Source: Novipirellula aureliae
Lineage (GTDB): Bacteria > Planctomycetota > Planctomycetia > Pirellulales > Pirellulaceae
Direction: 5' to 3'
Assembly: GCF_007860185.1 (NCBI RefSeq)
Contig: NZ_SJPY01000006.1
Coordinates: 124,845-188,844 of the forward strand
Length of the DNA stretch: 64,000 nucleotides
The position numbers and the translations under genes were made by a program. Of the stretch, positions 27,735 to 36,736 are shown in pieces. How positions within the stretch are numbered: the stretch's first letter is position 1; each line of letters opens with the position of its first letter. The notes under the pieces are model-generated. The model worked only from the letters and a program-made list of their open reading frames with translations. It had not been told where the DNA came from and made no database searches.

Positions 27735-28690
27735 CTGGCACCTCCCGACGGACTGGCACCGGACCCATTGGCATTGGCGAGCATCCCGCTACGAGCCGTG
27801 CGTGCGCTGCGGCGCTGTTGCGAATTGACCAAATGAAACAGTACCTGTTCGATTGGCTGGTCCGTGAGGATTGGAAAGAAATCAACGCCCAGTGATTCAC
27901 AGATCGCTTGGAGCTGTCGCCCGTGTTCTTCAAATCGGTTCACGTAATCACGTCGCGCCGATTCCGGATCAATGTAGATCTCTTTGCCCGATTCCATGTC
28001 GACAACCATGCTCGGTGATTGGATCTGCAATTGTGTTTCGGCCGGATCAATTATCCGCAACAGCATCACCTCGTGCCCGCGAGACCTCAGATAGGCAAGA
28101 TTGGTTTGCAATGATTCCACAGGGGCGAGTAAATCGGAAATTAGGATCACGAGACCACGACGGCGAATCAACGATGCGATCTGCTGCAAAGGAGCATCGA
28201 TGTCCGTTCCGCTGCCACCGACTTCACGTGAGAGCGCAACCAATATTTGACGTAAATGACCGGGACGATTTCGAGCGCTAATGTAGTCTCCAATCGTTTC
28301 ATCAAACGTCATCAATCCAACACTGTCTCGCTGCTGCGTTAAGTAGTAGGCGAGTGTTGCGACCATGGTTCGCGCGTATTCGATCTTTGAATAATCGAGC
28401 GATCCGAATCCCATCGATTGACTCTGGTCCAACACCAAATAGCAACGACGATTCGTTTCGTCTTCGAACTTCTTGATATAGTATCGATCACTGCGGGCAA
28501 AAAGTTTCCAATCGAGCCCGCGGAGGTCGTCGCCAACGGTGTAAGGGCGATACTCGCTGAATTCGACCGAAAAGCCGTGAGAGGGACTACGGTGCAGCCC
28601 GTTATAGAACCCCTCCACAACCGCCTTGGCGCGCAATTGCAAATTTTTGATCCGCATCACAGCCAGCGGATCGACCTGGGCAGCGACCAT
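27731..28690 (-). CDS. DUF58 domain protein
   Basis: This is the central member of MoxR/DUF58/BatA operons, thought to link the ATPase to VWA proteins. It carries VEGFYNGLHRSPSHGFSVEF, the DUF58 signature DDLRGLDWKLFARSDRYYIK and a VWA-like LVLDQSQSM. The frame is open up to a TTG at 28867 (378 codons), but the extra N-terminus would be made of the palindromic repeat at 28749-28804. Other members of this repeat lie between genes. ATG at 28690 gives the canonical start (MVAAQVDPLAVMRIKNLQLR, 319 residues). A G-rich patch before the TTG keeps the longer form possible. The stop overlaps the BatA-like start as ATGA. Confidence 0.88.
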   Translation of the reverse strand: MVAAQVDPLAVMRIKNLQLRAKAVVEGFYNGLHRSPSHGFSVEFSEYRPYTVGDDLRGLDWKLFARSDRYYIKKFEDETNRRCYLVLDQSQSMGFGSLDYSKIEYARTMVATLAYYLTQQRDSVGLMTFDETIGDYISARNRPGHLRQILVALSREVGGSGTDIDAPLQQIASLIRRRGLVILISDLLAPVESLQTNLAYLRSRGHEVMLLRIIDPAETQLQIQSPSMVVDMESGKEIYIDPESARRDYVNRFEEHGRQLQAICESLGVDFFPILTDQPIEQVLFHLVNSQQRRSARTARSGMLANANGSGASPSGGAR

Positions 28691-28748
28691 TGCTTGGTTG
28701 CCAACGGCTCGGCTGCTCGCTGATGGTTTGTCAGCATTCGATTTTAGG

Positions 28749-28804
28749 GTAGTGGATCTTGTTAAAGATCCTTGCGCAGGGGGATCTTTAACAAGATCCA
28801 CTAC
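28749..28804. repeat. REP-like palindrome, GTAGTGGATC family, copy 1
   Basis: GTAGTGGATCTTGTTAAAGATCC (28749-28771) is the exact reverse complement of 28782-28804 (23 bp, ten-base loop). The arms are extended by TTTAGGGT/ACCCTAAA outside. It lies within the long form of the DUF58 frame but in the gap if the 28690 start is used. Relatives occur at 44177-44233 and 46363-46690. Confidence 0.92.
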
Positions 28805-28918
28805 CGCCGACCCTAAATCTTTGCCTTGACGAAGCGCTCGTTGTTTTTTTACTGGTTGATCGCCCAAACTGTTTTGCCCCCCTCGGCATTCTCATCTATG
28901 CTAGCCATGAAGATCCAA

Positions 28919-29932
28919 TCAGGAAACCGACTTCGAGATAGTCGACAACAATTGATCGATCACGTCTTCGATCGTAACGCCTTCGGCTTCCGCCTTGTAG
29001 CTAAGCAGCACGCGATGCCGCAGTGTCGGTTGTGCGAGTGCGCGAATGTCTTCCATGCTGACGTGCGCTTTTCCATTGAGCAAGGCGCGTGCCTTCGCTC
29101 CCAGCACCAAAGTTTGCGCGGCCCGCGTCCCGGCACCCCAGCTCACCCAGTTATTGATGAACTCAGGCGTGCCCTCTCGTCTTGGCCGCGTGGAAGCGGC
29201 TAGTCGAACGGCGAATGCGGCGACCTCATTGGCGATGGGTACTTTTCGGACCGCTTCATGAAACCGAATCACATCCTCTCCACTAAACAACGGCTCAATC
29301 GCATCGGGCCGCGACGATGTCGTCTGCAACACAACCGATAATTCATCCTCCTTCGGCAAGTAGTCAATCATCACATTGAACATGAAGCGATCGAGCTGAG
29401 CTTCCGGCAACGGATAAGTTCCTTCCATCTCGATCGGATTCTGCGTCGCCAAGACAAAAAATGGCTCCTCCAGTTTATAGCGTCGACCGGTCGCAGTGAC
29501 CTGATGCTCCTGCATCGCCTCGAGCAGTGCGGCCTGTGTTTTCGGCGGCGTCCGATTGATCTCGTCCGCCAAGATCACGTTGGCAAAGATGGGGCCTTTG
29601 ACAAACTGCAACTGACGGCGTCCATCTTCGGATTGCTCCAGAATCTCCGTGCCCGTAATGTCGGCTGGCATCAAATCAGGCGTGAATTGAATACGCTGAA
29701 ACTTGAGATGAAATACCTTCGAAACGCTGCTCACCAGCAACGTTTTGGCGAGTCCCGGAGCGCCCGTAATCAGGCAATGCCCGCCTGCGAACAAACAGAT
29801 CAAGAGCTGTTCGATGACATCCTTTTGACCGACGATCACTTTGGCAAGTTCGCGGTTTATTTGTTCTCGGCCCGCGCGGATCTGTTCCACAACGCGAGCT
29901 TCCTCTTCAATCGACATGGTTTCCGTAGGCAT
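28919..29932 (-). CDS. MoxR-family AAA+ ATPase
   Basis: This 337-residue cytoplasmic AAA+ ATPase shows Walker A GAPGLAKT, MoxR-specific FQRIQFTPDLMPADITGTEI, Walker B NVILADEINRTPPKTQAALL, sensor 1 (FFVLATQNPIEMEGTYPLPE) and a C-terminal lid domain. MoxR proteins act as chaperone-like remodellers of VWA-domain partners, here presumably the DUF58, BatA-like and VWA membrane proteins that follow. The frame begins with TTG at 29938, but ATG at 29932 is preferred. It follows the DUF4159 gene after 72 bases. Confidence 0.94.
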   Translation of the reverse strand: MPTETMSIEEEARVVEQIRAGREQINRELAKVIVGQKDVIEQLLICLFAGGHCLITGAPGLAKTLLVSSVSKVFHLKFQRIQFTPDLMPADITGTEILEQSEDGRRQLQFVKGPIFANVILADEINRTPPKTQAALLEAMQEHQVTATGRRYKLEEPFFVLATQNPIEMEGTYPLPEAQLDRFMFNVMIDYLPKEDELSVVLQTTSSRPDAIEPLFSGEDVIRFHEAVRKVPIANEVAAFAVRLAASTRPRREGTPEFINNWVSWGAGTRAAQTLVLGAKARALLNGKAHVSMEDIRALAQPTLRHRVLLSYKAEAEGVTIEDVIDQLLSTISKSVS

Positions 29933-29972
29933 CTGCAAAGATTTTTCTGTACGAGTTAGAAAGTTGTGAATT

Positions 29973-30020
29973 TCAATGAGTCATGGCATCAATGAGTCAT
30001 GGCATCAATGAGTCATGGCA
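29973..30020 (-). repeat. 16-bp triple tandem repeat at the DUF4159 gene end
   Basis: TCAATGAGTCATGGCA occurs three times without a gap. The right-most copy holds the last codons and stop of the DUF4159 gene; two extra copies lie between it and the MoxR gene. Confidence 0.92.
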
Positions 30021-30877
30021 TAGGTCACGATGTTGATTCCCATCGGATAAGCTTTCTTGACCGAGAATTCCTCGAAGTACCATTGGGCTTCGCCTTCACG
30101 TTCCCAGCCGTCACCAAGATCGGTGTTGTGACAGATGAAAACCATGATTCGGTCGGCGTCATCGTAGATGGCCCTGTAGTGAGGTGTTGACGTATCACTG
30201 CCATCATCGGCCCGTTCATAAGTAATCATACTTCCATCATAGTCGCGGCGAACACCGTTGATCGCGGGTATCTGAGGCTTCTCTTTCAAATCATAGACGC
30301 AGTGGAAAATCTCGTGCGACAGCGGCACCTCCTGGGGCCTGCGATCGGGAAAGACCCGCTGTAATTCCAACCGCAGATTCTCGTACTGCGAGTCCCCCCA
30401 AAAATCGTCCACCATCAAGAACCCGCCGTTGAGGCAGTAACGACGTAGCGCTTCGACTTCCGCTTCGTTAAACACCAAGGCGCCGGGTTCGATGATATAG
30501 ATGAACGGATAGTCGAACAGTTCGTCGTCCGTTAGTTCCAAGATAACAGGTTCTGGATTAACCTTCAGCGTCGTCAGTTGCTGCAAACGAAGTGAAAAGT
30601 TCAAGTCGCTGTCGGGGTAATCGGTGCGCCAACCGCCACGGCTTCGTCGTCCCCAACCGCCATAGGATTCGTACCGGATGCGAGCAAACGTGAAGACGTC
30701 CCCTCTAAAATCTTCGTCAATCTCCCAATCGGGGACGCCGTTACGGCCGCTCGAGATTTCGTCCTGAAACCAACCTCGCTGAGCGGCAGCAACACCACCG
30801 AGCAAGACGGCGATCATGGACAAACCGAACACTCCTTTCCGAGGCACAAATGTCCGGGGCACAAATCGCTCAATCAT
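30005..30877 (-). CDS. DUF4159 domain protein, secreted
   Basis: The 290-residue protein has a signal peptide or anchor at about 15-33 (GLSMIAVLLGGVAAA). The DUF4159 domain starts at FTFARIRYES, with YIIEPGALVFNEAEVEALRR and GGFLMVDDFWGD, then PLSHEIFHCVY. The fold is glutamine-amidotransferase-like without the catalytic Cys. DUF4159 proteins are standard members of these operons. ATGA overlap with the upstream TPR gene. The C-terminus is repeated beyond the stop (see 29973-30020). Confidence 0.9.
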   Translation of the reverse strand: MIERFVPRTFVPRKGVFGLSMIAVLLGGVAAAQRGWFQDEISSGRNGVPDWEIDEDFRGDVFTFARIRYESYGGWGRRSRGGWRTDYPDSDLNFSLRLQQLTTLKVNPEPVILELTDDELFDYPFIYIIEPGALVFNEAEVEALRRYCLNGGFLMVDDFWGDSQYENLRLELQRVFPDRRPQEVPLSHEIFHCVYDLKEKPQIPAINGVRRDYDGSMITYERADDGSDTSTPHYRAIYDDADRIMVFICHNTDLGDGWEREGEAQWYFEEFSVKKAYPMGINIVTYAMTH

Positions 30878-33534
30878 AGGCTCTCCTTGACCGGGTCGGC
30901 TGCGGGTAATTCGTCGTGATTGGCCGGCTGTGAATTGGCCGGCTGTGAATTGGCCGGCTGTGAATTGGCCGGCTGTGAAGGTTTCTCGGTCAATTGCAAC
31001 AGCAAGCGATAGGCGTCACGATAGCGGGGAGCCTCTTCGATCGCTCGCAACACATGATGTTTCGCTCGGTCCGTTTGGTCCATGGCCGCAAACGCTCGAG
31101 CCAGCCGATAGTCGACCGCAGCGGGATCAACCGGGACCATGCTGCCGAGCGCGCGGAGCGACCGCACGGTGTCTGCTGGTCGATCGAGGTACTCGGCCGC
31201 CATGGCCATCTGTTCATGACCGGTCGGCATTAGCGGATTGATCGACAGGACTTGCTGGGCGTAATTCGCCACTTGAGTCCAGTTTTCTTGTTCGGCGGCC
31301 ATCTCCATTAAACGCCGCAACGCCGGTAAAGCATCGCTAGAAAGTTCAACAATTTTCTCCAGCGTCGTATGCTCCTCCTCGGACTGGCCCAGTTCCCGGT
31401 AAACTCGGGCCAGCATTTCCAGGGGTCCGCCACGCTCGGCCGTCACCGCACCAAGGTCCCGCAGACGCTCCAGCGGCGTCCGCGCTTGTTCATATTGCTC
31501 GCTCACAATGCATGCTTCCGCAATCCCCCGCAGAGCCCAATAGTTGTCTTGATGCTGCTCGGCCCATGCTTGTAGCTCGTCGACCGACCCTGTTTCGGGG
31601 AGACCTTCCTTCGACCAATCCACCTCGGGGGCAAACGCCTCAGCCCGCTGGCGCGCATAGTCCGCGAATTCGCTATCGAGTCGATCCATCGATCCAACCG
31701 AACGAACCAATGCGTCGTTGATCATCAATCCGTCTCCCAGATCACTCAGGATCTGTTTCAAGGCATCCTGCCCGTGCCGTTCGACCAAGAACTCGATGAC
31801 CAGTGATGATTCAAAGTAGGCAAACTGGAGATGAATGGGCGAGGGGGGACTAAGAAATGCGGCGCTCAACTGACTAACCGGTGTCAGGTTTTTGTCCATC
31901 AACATTGCGCGGTATTGGGGTGTCATCGACTCGCCCCAGGAAGGATCACGCTGCCGCTCTTCGTAAACGGAAATCCCCTCGCTGAGCCAACGAGGCATCC
32001 GATTCTTGGTCTTTTCGAGTGTCACCACATGACAAAATTCATGCCACAACACACTTTGCCAATTGCTCGGTCGCGGCCCCTGAGATGCCGGGCTATTGGC
32101 AGTGATCACACGACCGAAACAGACCCCCAGGTAGCCCGAACCTCCAGGCAATCCGAAGGTTCGGATCGCAAAGTCTTTCTGCTCAGGGAAGATCTCGACA
32201 ACAATCGGCGCCGTCGGTTCGATATCGTACTTCTTACACAACACCGCTTGCGCCTCGGTCAATAACTCTAGCACCGAGTCACCGTAAATCTCGGCCTCGT
32301 GAGGATCCATCCGCACGTGGATGTCGCCCGCTTCCATGATACGGAAGTTCTTGAGCCGATCATGGAGCGTGATTAGGTTGTGGGCAACGACATTGTACTC
32401 GTCTTCTTCGGCGACTTGATGGGCCATTTCCCAACCGTCGTCATCGTGGCCTAGCCGCAATAAATCTTGAGCCAATTGGAATCGAGCGGGGCTGTAGTTA
32501 GGGTCGAACTCCAGAGCCCGGCGTTGGTAGTTTGCCCCCTCTTCAAATCGGTACTTTTGCGACAATTTCCGGCCAATCAAGTGATCCACTTGCGGGTTGC
32601 GTTTCCACGTGCGAAGGGCCGAGGCTCGCATCAAAGATTCAATGTCGTATTTGCCGCGTAAATGAGCTAACACCGCCAATAGCGCCAACGCCTCTTGCTG
32701 ATACCGATTGATTGCCAGCACTTCCTGGACCGTCGACTCCGCCAAATCGTACTGTTCCCGGTCGATTGCATGCTCGGCAATAAACAGCAAGCTAGGAATA
32801 TGATTCGGGTTTTGCTCAAGCGCCACCGAGATCGCTTCGGCTGCCTTTTCTGAATCGCTCGGTTCCCAGGCTCTCGCCAGCAAGTAGGCGACGCGAGGAT
32901 CGCTCGTCCCTACTCGCTGGGCTTGCTGCAGCGTTTCGGCTGCAACTTTGAAATCGCTCTTCTGCAATGCCAACTCGGCGGTGGCAATGTACACTTCAAT
33001 GAACGTCGGATCAGCATCCCGGACGCGATCATAAAACAGTTTCAAGATTTGGCGTGCATCATTGCCACGCTCGGCAAAATAGCGGCCCGTGGCAATGATG
33101 TTGTCGTGGCTAGCGAAACGCGTGGGCGCCGCTTGCAGGAGCTGTAGGATCCGCGCGTTCGAATCCGCTGCGAGGTCCAGTTGATTGTTTTGCCGCAAAA
33201 CCTCTAAACCCTGCATTCGCAACGTTAAACTGGTCGGAAAACGCTCGATGGCAGCATTGTATGTCTCTAACGCCTCTGCATATTTCCCCGTCGTCAGCTG
33301 GCATTGGATAAGCAATCGCGGCCACCGCTCATTCCATACCCCACGTTCGACTTCCGCAGCCGCAATCAATTCCGCAGCCTCGTATTGACCAGCAAAGTAG
33401 TGTCGCTCGGCTTCCGCAATGTCGGCGGCATGGACTGCCGAGAGTCCCGCCGACAGTGAGCCGATGATCGTCCCGATGATCACGATGAAAACTCGTAGCG
33501 AAGACTGTGTATTTTTGCAAATAAAATTAGGCAT
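30874..33534 (-). CDS. TPR protein with MA-clan metallopeptidase-like domain, secreted
   Basis: This 886-residue protein is the first gene of the operon. It has a signal peptide (about 14-37), TPR repeats at about 40-380 and a gluzincin-like domain at about 400-600. The zinc motif HEFCH is in LWHEFCHVVTLEKTKNRMP, followed by WLSEGISVYEE, whose Glu would be the third ligand. TPRs return at about 650-860. The tail ends with a run of Pro-Ala-Asn-Ser-Gln units from a 15-bp tandem repeat. It may act as periplasmic scaffold and peptidase. The stop overlaps the DUF4159 start as ATGA. Confidence 0.88.
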   Translation of the reverse strand: MPNFICKNTQSSLRVFIVIIGTIIGSLSAGLSAVHAADIAEAERHYFAGQYEAAELIAAAEVERGVWNERWPRLLIQCQLTTGKYAEALETYNAAIERFPTSLTLRMQGLEVLRQNNQLDLAADSNARILQLLQAAPTRFASHDNIIATGRYFAERGNDARQILKLFYDRVRDADPTFIEVYIATAELALQKSDFKVAAETLQQAQRVGTSDPRVAYLLARAWEPSDSEKAAEAISVALEQNPNHIPSLLFIAEHAIDREQYDLAESTVQEVLAINRYQQEALALLAVLAHLRGKYDIESLMRASALRTWKRNPQVDHLIGRKLSQKYRFEEGANYQRRALEFDPNYSPARFQLAQDLLRLGHDDDGWEMAHQVAEEDEYNVVAHNLITLHDRLKNFRIMEAGDIHVRMDPHEAEIYGDSVLELLTEAQAVLCKKYDIEPTAPIVVEIFPEQKDFAIRTFGLPGGSGYLGVCFGRVITANSPASQGPRPSNWQSVLWHEFCHVVTLEKTKNRMPRWLSEGISVYEERQRDPSWGESMTPQYRAMLMDKNLTPVSQLSAAFLSPPSPIHLQFAYFESSLVIEFLVERHGQDALKQILSDLGDGLMINDALVRSVGSMDRLDSEFADYARQRAEAFAPEVDWSKEGLPETGSVDELQAWAEQHQDNYWALRGIAEACIVSEQYEQARTPLERLRDLGAVTAERGGPLEMLARVYRELGQSEEEHTTLEKIVELSSDALPALRRLMEMAAEQENWTQVANYAQQVLSINPLMPTGHEQMAMAAEYLDRPADTVRSLRALGSMVPVDPAAVDYRLARAFAAMDQTDRAKHHVLRAIEEAPRYRDAYRLLLQLTEKPSQPANSQPANSQPANSQPANHDELPAADPVKESL
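30919..30978 (-). repeat. 15-bp tandem repeat at the C-terminus of the TPR protein
   Basis: Four exact copies of ATTGGCCGGCTGTGA on the plus strand, read on the minus strand as repeated Ser-Gln-Pro-Ala-Asn. It lies 45 bases from the stop codon. Confidence 0.93.
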
Positions 33535-33814
33535 CGATGCGCGGGCTCCCCATCCGAAGGTTCTTAGGTTGCCGCTATTCTAGCGTGACCCGAGCGGTTG
33601 GTGGTGTCCGATGGAGAGAAATATTTCGCTTTAGTCTCTTAAGGTCGGCTTGATCCGAGACTTTACGATCGGAATAAACAGCATCATCACACCTTTTTGC
33701 ATCGGCGCACGTGTGAAAACGAGCTCAGGCTAAGCGGACGATGTCGAGGTGAGCGTTCTACAACCTAGCCTTATCCATAGTTGTTGCTCGCTCCCGCCCT
33801 TGGCCTGCCTAAAC
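33535..33814. other. divergent promoter region
   Basis: This 280-base gap lies between the minus-strand MoxR operon and the plus-strand ABC transporter. It should hold both promoters. I see a TAGAAT-like -10 on the minus strand near 33573-33578 but no convincing -35. No open frame stands out. Confidence 0.4.
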
Positions 33815-34597
33815 ATGATTGAAGTTCGCGGCTTACATAAAATCTATGACCGTCATCTAGCGGTCGATAACGTCTCCTTTCAGCTCCTGCCAGGACAAAT
33901 CTGTGGTCTTGTCGGCCCGAACGGGGCCGGAAAAACCTCCGTCATGCGATGTTTGGCTGGACTGATCCCCGCCTCCGATGGTGACATGACCGTCGCTGGC
34001 TATGACAGCAAAAACGACCTGATTGAACTGAAACGACGCTTAGCCTACGTCCCGGATGACCCACCGCTCTTCGATGATTTGTCCGTTGGCCAGCATTTGC
34101 AATTGATCGGACGCCTCTACCAAGTCCCTCGCTATCAGGAAAAGGCGATGCAATTACTGGATGCCTTTCAATTGAGCGAAAAGTTTGATGCGGGTGCAAC
34201 CACCTTGTCTCGCGGCATGCGGCAAAAACTAGCGGTCTGCTGTGCCTATCTGTTTAACCCTGAGGTGCTGTTGCTTGATGAGCCGATGACCGGACTCGAT
34301 CCACCTGGGATTCGAGAACTCTTGTCATCGGTGCGAAGCCGAGCCGAAGCAGGAGCGACCGTGATGATCAGCAGTCATTTGTTGCCGATGATTGAAGGGA
34401 TCTGCACCCACTATCTAGTCATGAAACATGGCGAACTCAAGTTTTTCGGCACGGCAACTCAGTTGCAACAACGCTACACGGGAACCCGATCACTCGAAGA
34501 AGCCTACTTTGCCGCCATTGATGAAACAAACGACGAACCGAACCAACACGGCTGCGAACATGGCTACGAATCGTCAACGCTGGAAGTGGTTGCATGA
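33815..34597 (+). CDS. ABC-2 type transporter ATP-binding protein
   Basis: The 260-residue ATPase has Walker A GLVGPNGAGKTSVM at about 37-50, Q-loop region AYVPDDPPLFDDL, the signature TTLSRGMRQKLAV, Walker B EVLLLDEPMTGLDPPG and the switch His in VMISSHLLP. The TLSRGMRQKL signature is typical of ABC-2 exporters (drug, polysaccharide or unknown substrate). The frame is open from GTG 33749, but ATG 33815 gives the canonical MIEVRGLHKIYD start. The stop overlaps the permease start as ATGA. Confidence 0.94.
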   Translation: MIEVRGLHKIYDRHLAVDNVSFQLLPGQICGLVGPNGAGKTSVMRCLAGLIPASDGDMTVAGYDSKNDLIELKRRLAYVPDDPPLFDDLSVGQHLQLIGRLYQVPRYQEKAMQLLDAFQLSEKFDAGATTLSRGMRQKLAVCCAYLFNPEVLLLDEPMTGLDPPGIRELLSSVRSRAEAGATVMISSHLLPMIEGICTHYLVMKHGELKFFGTATQLQQRYTGTRSLEEAYFAAIDETNDEPNQHGCEHGYESSTLEVVA

Positions 34598-36312
34598 ATG
34601 CCCATGATGCCCCGACCAAAAGCCACTGGGATTCGGCCCGCCGTCATCACGACCTACGTTGGTTATTGACGACGCGAAGCCAGTTTCGTTTCCGTAGAAC
34701 CATGGATCGATTGCTGTCGCCACGACGTATGATGGCGACCCTCGCTACGGTCCTTTTCGTAATTGCCTATTTACTCTACGGCATCTTGGTTCTGTCGCAA
34801 CGAGCACCGGCCGATCCCCAGCGACTACTTTGTTGGTTATCAGGCGGCATGGTTTTGTATTCGATCTACCATGCTGTACGATGTTTGTGGTCTGAGTCGG
34901 TCGTCGATCTGGAAATGACATCCGCGGAACAGCTTTGGCTAGGAGGTTCGCCGTTACAGCGATCGAGTATCGCCGTTTATCGGGTCATGAGTGTGGTCAC
35001 CGCGACGGCAATGAAGACAGCCCTCTTAGCGGTCGTGCTCTATGGTGATGTCGAACATCTTGAACTGCTACTGCTCGGTGTATTTTGCTCCATTTTGCTA
35101 CTCGACCTCGTACGACAGACAATGCAAATTTTGGCGAGCGGCCTCAAGGAGCGAGCAAAACAATTTGCCAAGATCGCGTTTGTTTGTATCGTCACTGCGT
35201 TGGCCGTTCAGATCATCAGTCGCTTGATCGTGATGACACCATTTGCATCACCGACGTTGGTTTATCTTTTCAATACATTCACGGCCATAGGTGAAACCGC
35301 CGAGAGCGGGATGATTCAATGCTTGGCGGTGGTGTGGTTTCCCTCCGCATCGGTGGCCGTGGCGGATAGCTACAGCCCACTTACGTTGCTCAATTTGTTG
35401 GCGGTTGCCCTGACCCTTCCCGTTGCGGTGTCGCTACTGGCCTCAGCAGATCGCTGGGCAAAACGCCAACAACAACTTGGTGAGCAGCGAATGCTGCGGG
35501 AATACATGCAGCGAAAACCCGATCAAAAAAACTCTCGGACAAGTCGCTTTACAACCGCACACCATCAGCCCACACCGATGGTTGATTCCCTTTTTGCCCA
35601 CGGTAGCGACTTCGCTCCGCTACTGATACGCCAGTGGAAAAGCATCGTACGGTATCGCGGTACGATTCTCTTTAGCTTCCTGATTCCGACACTACTGTGT
35701 TTGTCACCTTTACTCGCTCAGCAGGTTACCGAGCAGTGGTTATTCGTGATTGGCGGCGTTGCTCTTTGTACGATGCTGTTGGCTCCGCCAGCTTTGCGAC
35801 TCGATTTTCGCCGCGACCTTTCGCGGATGCAAATTCTTAAATCGCTACCCGTTCGTCCGCTGTCGATGGTAATGGGCCAATTGTCGCTACCGATCGCGAT
35901 CACCTGGGGATTCCAATTTATCACGCTGACGATTGCAGCCATCGTTGTTCGCGCGGGACTCGATCAATGGTTGTTATGGACTGCGATGATGGCGGCATTG
36001 GCCGTCTTCACGTTCGCGATCGAAAACGCACTTTTCCTTGCCTATCCTTACCACGTGCACCAACAGGGTTTGGCGATGATGATTCGTGCGAAGTTGACCT
36101 TCCTGGGCAAAGCCACCTTGATCGCTTGCTCGATCGCCTTGTTGGCAGGATGGGCATTGTTGTGTGGCAGCGTCTTCCCGACGTCGATGCAAATGCTCGT
36201 CTTCATCGCAGGAGCGATCGCGACCACTTGGAGCGTCGCAGTCGCTGCGATCTTAATGACAACATGGTGTTGGCGGCGATTCGATCTCTCGTTCGATCTA
36301 CCGCCCCAGTAA
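34594..36312 (+). CDS. ABC-2 type transporter permease
   Basis: This 572-residue protein has about 12 hydrophobic segments in two halves (about 45-270 and 350-565) separated by a charged loop. This is larger than a usual six-helix ABC-2 permease, consistent with the long planctomycete variants. It is translationally coupled to the ATPase by ATGA and the pair forms an inner-membrane exporter. The substrate cannot be inferred. Confidence 0.85.
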   Translation: MNAHDAPTKSHWDSARRHHDLRWLLTTRSQFRFRRTMDRLLSPRRMMATLATVLFVIAYLLYGILVLSQRAPADPQRLLCWLSGGMVLYSIYHAVRCLWSESVVDLEMTSAEQLWLGGSPLQRSSIAVYRVMSVVTATAMKTALLAVVLYGDVEHLELLLLGVFCSILLLDLVRQTMQILASGLKERAKQFAKIAFVCIVTALAVQIISRLIVMTPFASPTLVYLFNTFTAIGETAESGMIQCLAVVWFPSASVAVADSYSPLTLLNLLAVALTLPVAVSLLASADRWAKRQQQLGEQRMLREYMQRKPDQKNSRTSRFTTAHHQPTPMVDSLFAHGSDFAPLLIRQWKSIVRYRGTILFSFLIPTLLCLSPLLAQQVTEQWLFVIGGVALCTMLLAPPALRLDFRRDLSRMQILKSLPVRPLSMVMGQLSLPIAITWGFQFITLTIAAIVVRAGLDQWLLWTAMMAALAVFTFAIENALFLAYPYHVHQQGLAMMIRAKLTFLGKATLIACSIALLAGWALLCGSVFPTSMQMLVFIAGAIATTWSVAVAAILMTTWCWRRFDLSFDLPPQ

Positions 36313-36736
36313 CCTGGTACCGATCGGATCATTTATCATTCACGACGTTGCTTCAACCCGCTGCCAAATCGACGGGAGCGCGTTCAAGTCGATGTTTGAC
36401 CTGTCGACTCACGGAACCGGAGATTCCATTTCGGGTCGCGTCACGGCATACTCTCGACTCTAAATAGCTAACCGACGAACTTGCACATGCCCTTGCCTTT
36501 CTTCGCTGCCTTCACTTCATTGATACCGACGATGACCATGGTAAAGATGACCATGGTAAAACGGTGTCCGATTTTGATCGCCCGGATGGTACCGGCTTGC
36601 TTGACGTGATAGGATCGAACCTCAGATCTGACGATTCGCGATGGGCGTTGGCCGATGCGCTGTCAACTCTTTCCAATCCTACTCCGGCGAATCTCCAATC
36701 GATGAAATCGACAACTCCACTTTCAAGGACCGATAA
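36313..36736. other. gap with an unassigned open frame
   Basis: No standard gene is present. A frame without ATG is open from a TAG at 36468-36470 to a TGA at 36738-36740, about 88 codons, and its stop overlaps the SDR start as ATGA. The translation is gene-like (ELAHALAFLRCLHFIDTDDD) but unknown. It contains a 15-bp direct repeat, GATGACCATGGTAAA, at about 36531-36560. It may be the tail of a decayed gene. Confidence 0.35.

Noticed and set aside
28690-28867. Repeat-encoded N-terminal extension of the DUF58 protein
   Set aside because: It would need a TTG start and adds palindrome-derived residues not expected in the family; kept as an alternative, not as the main call.
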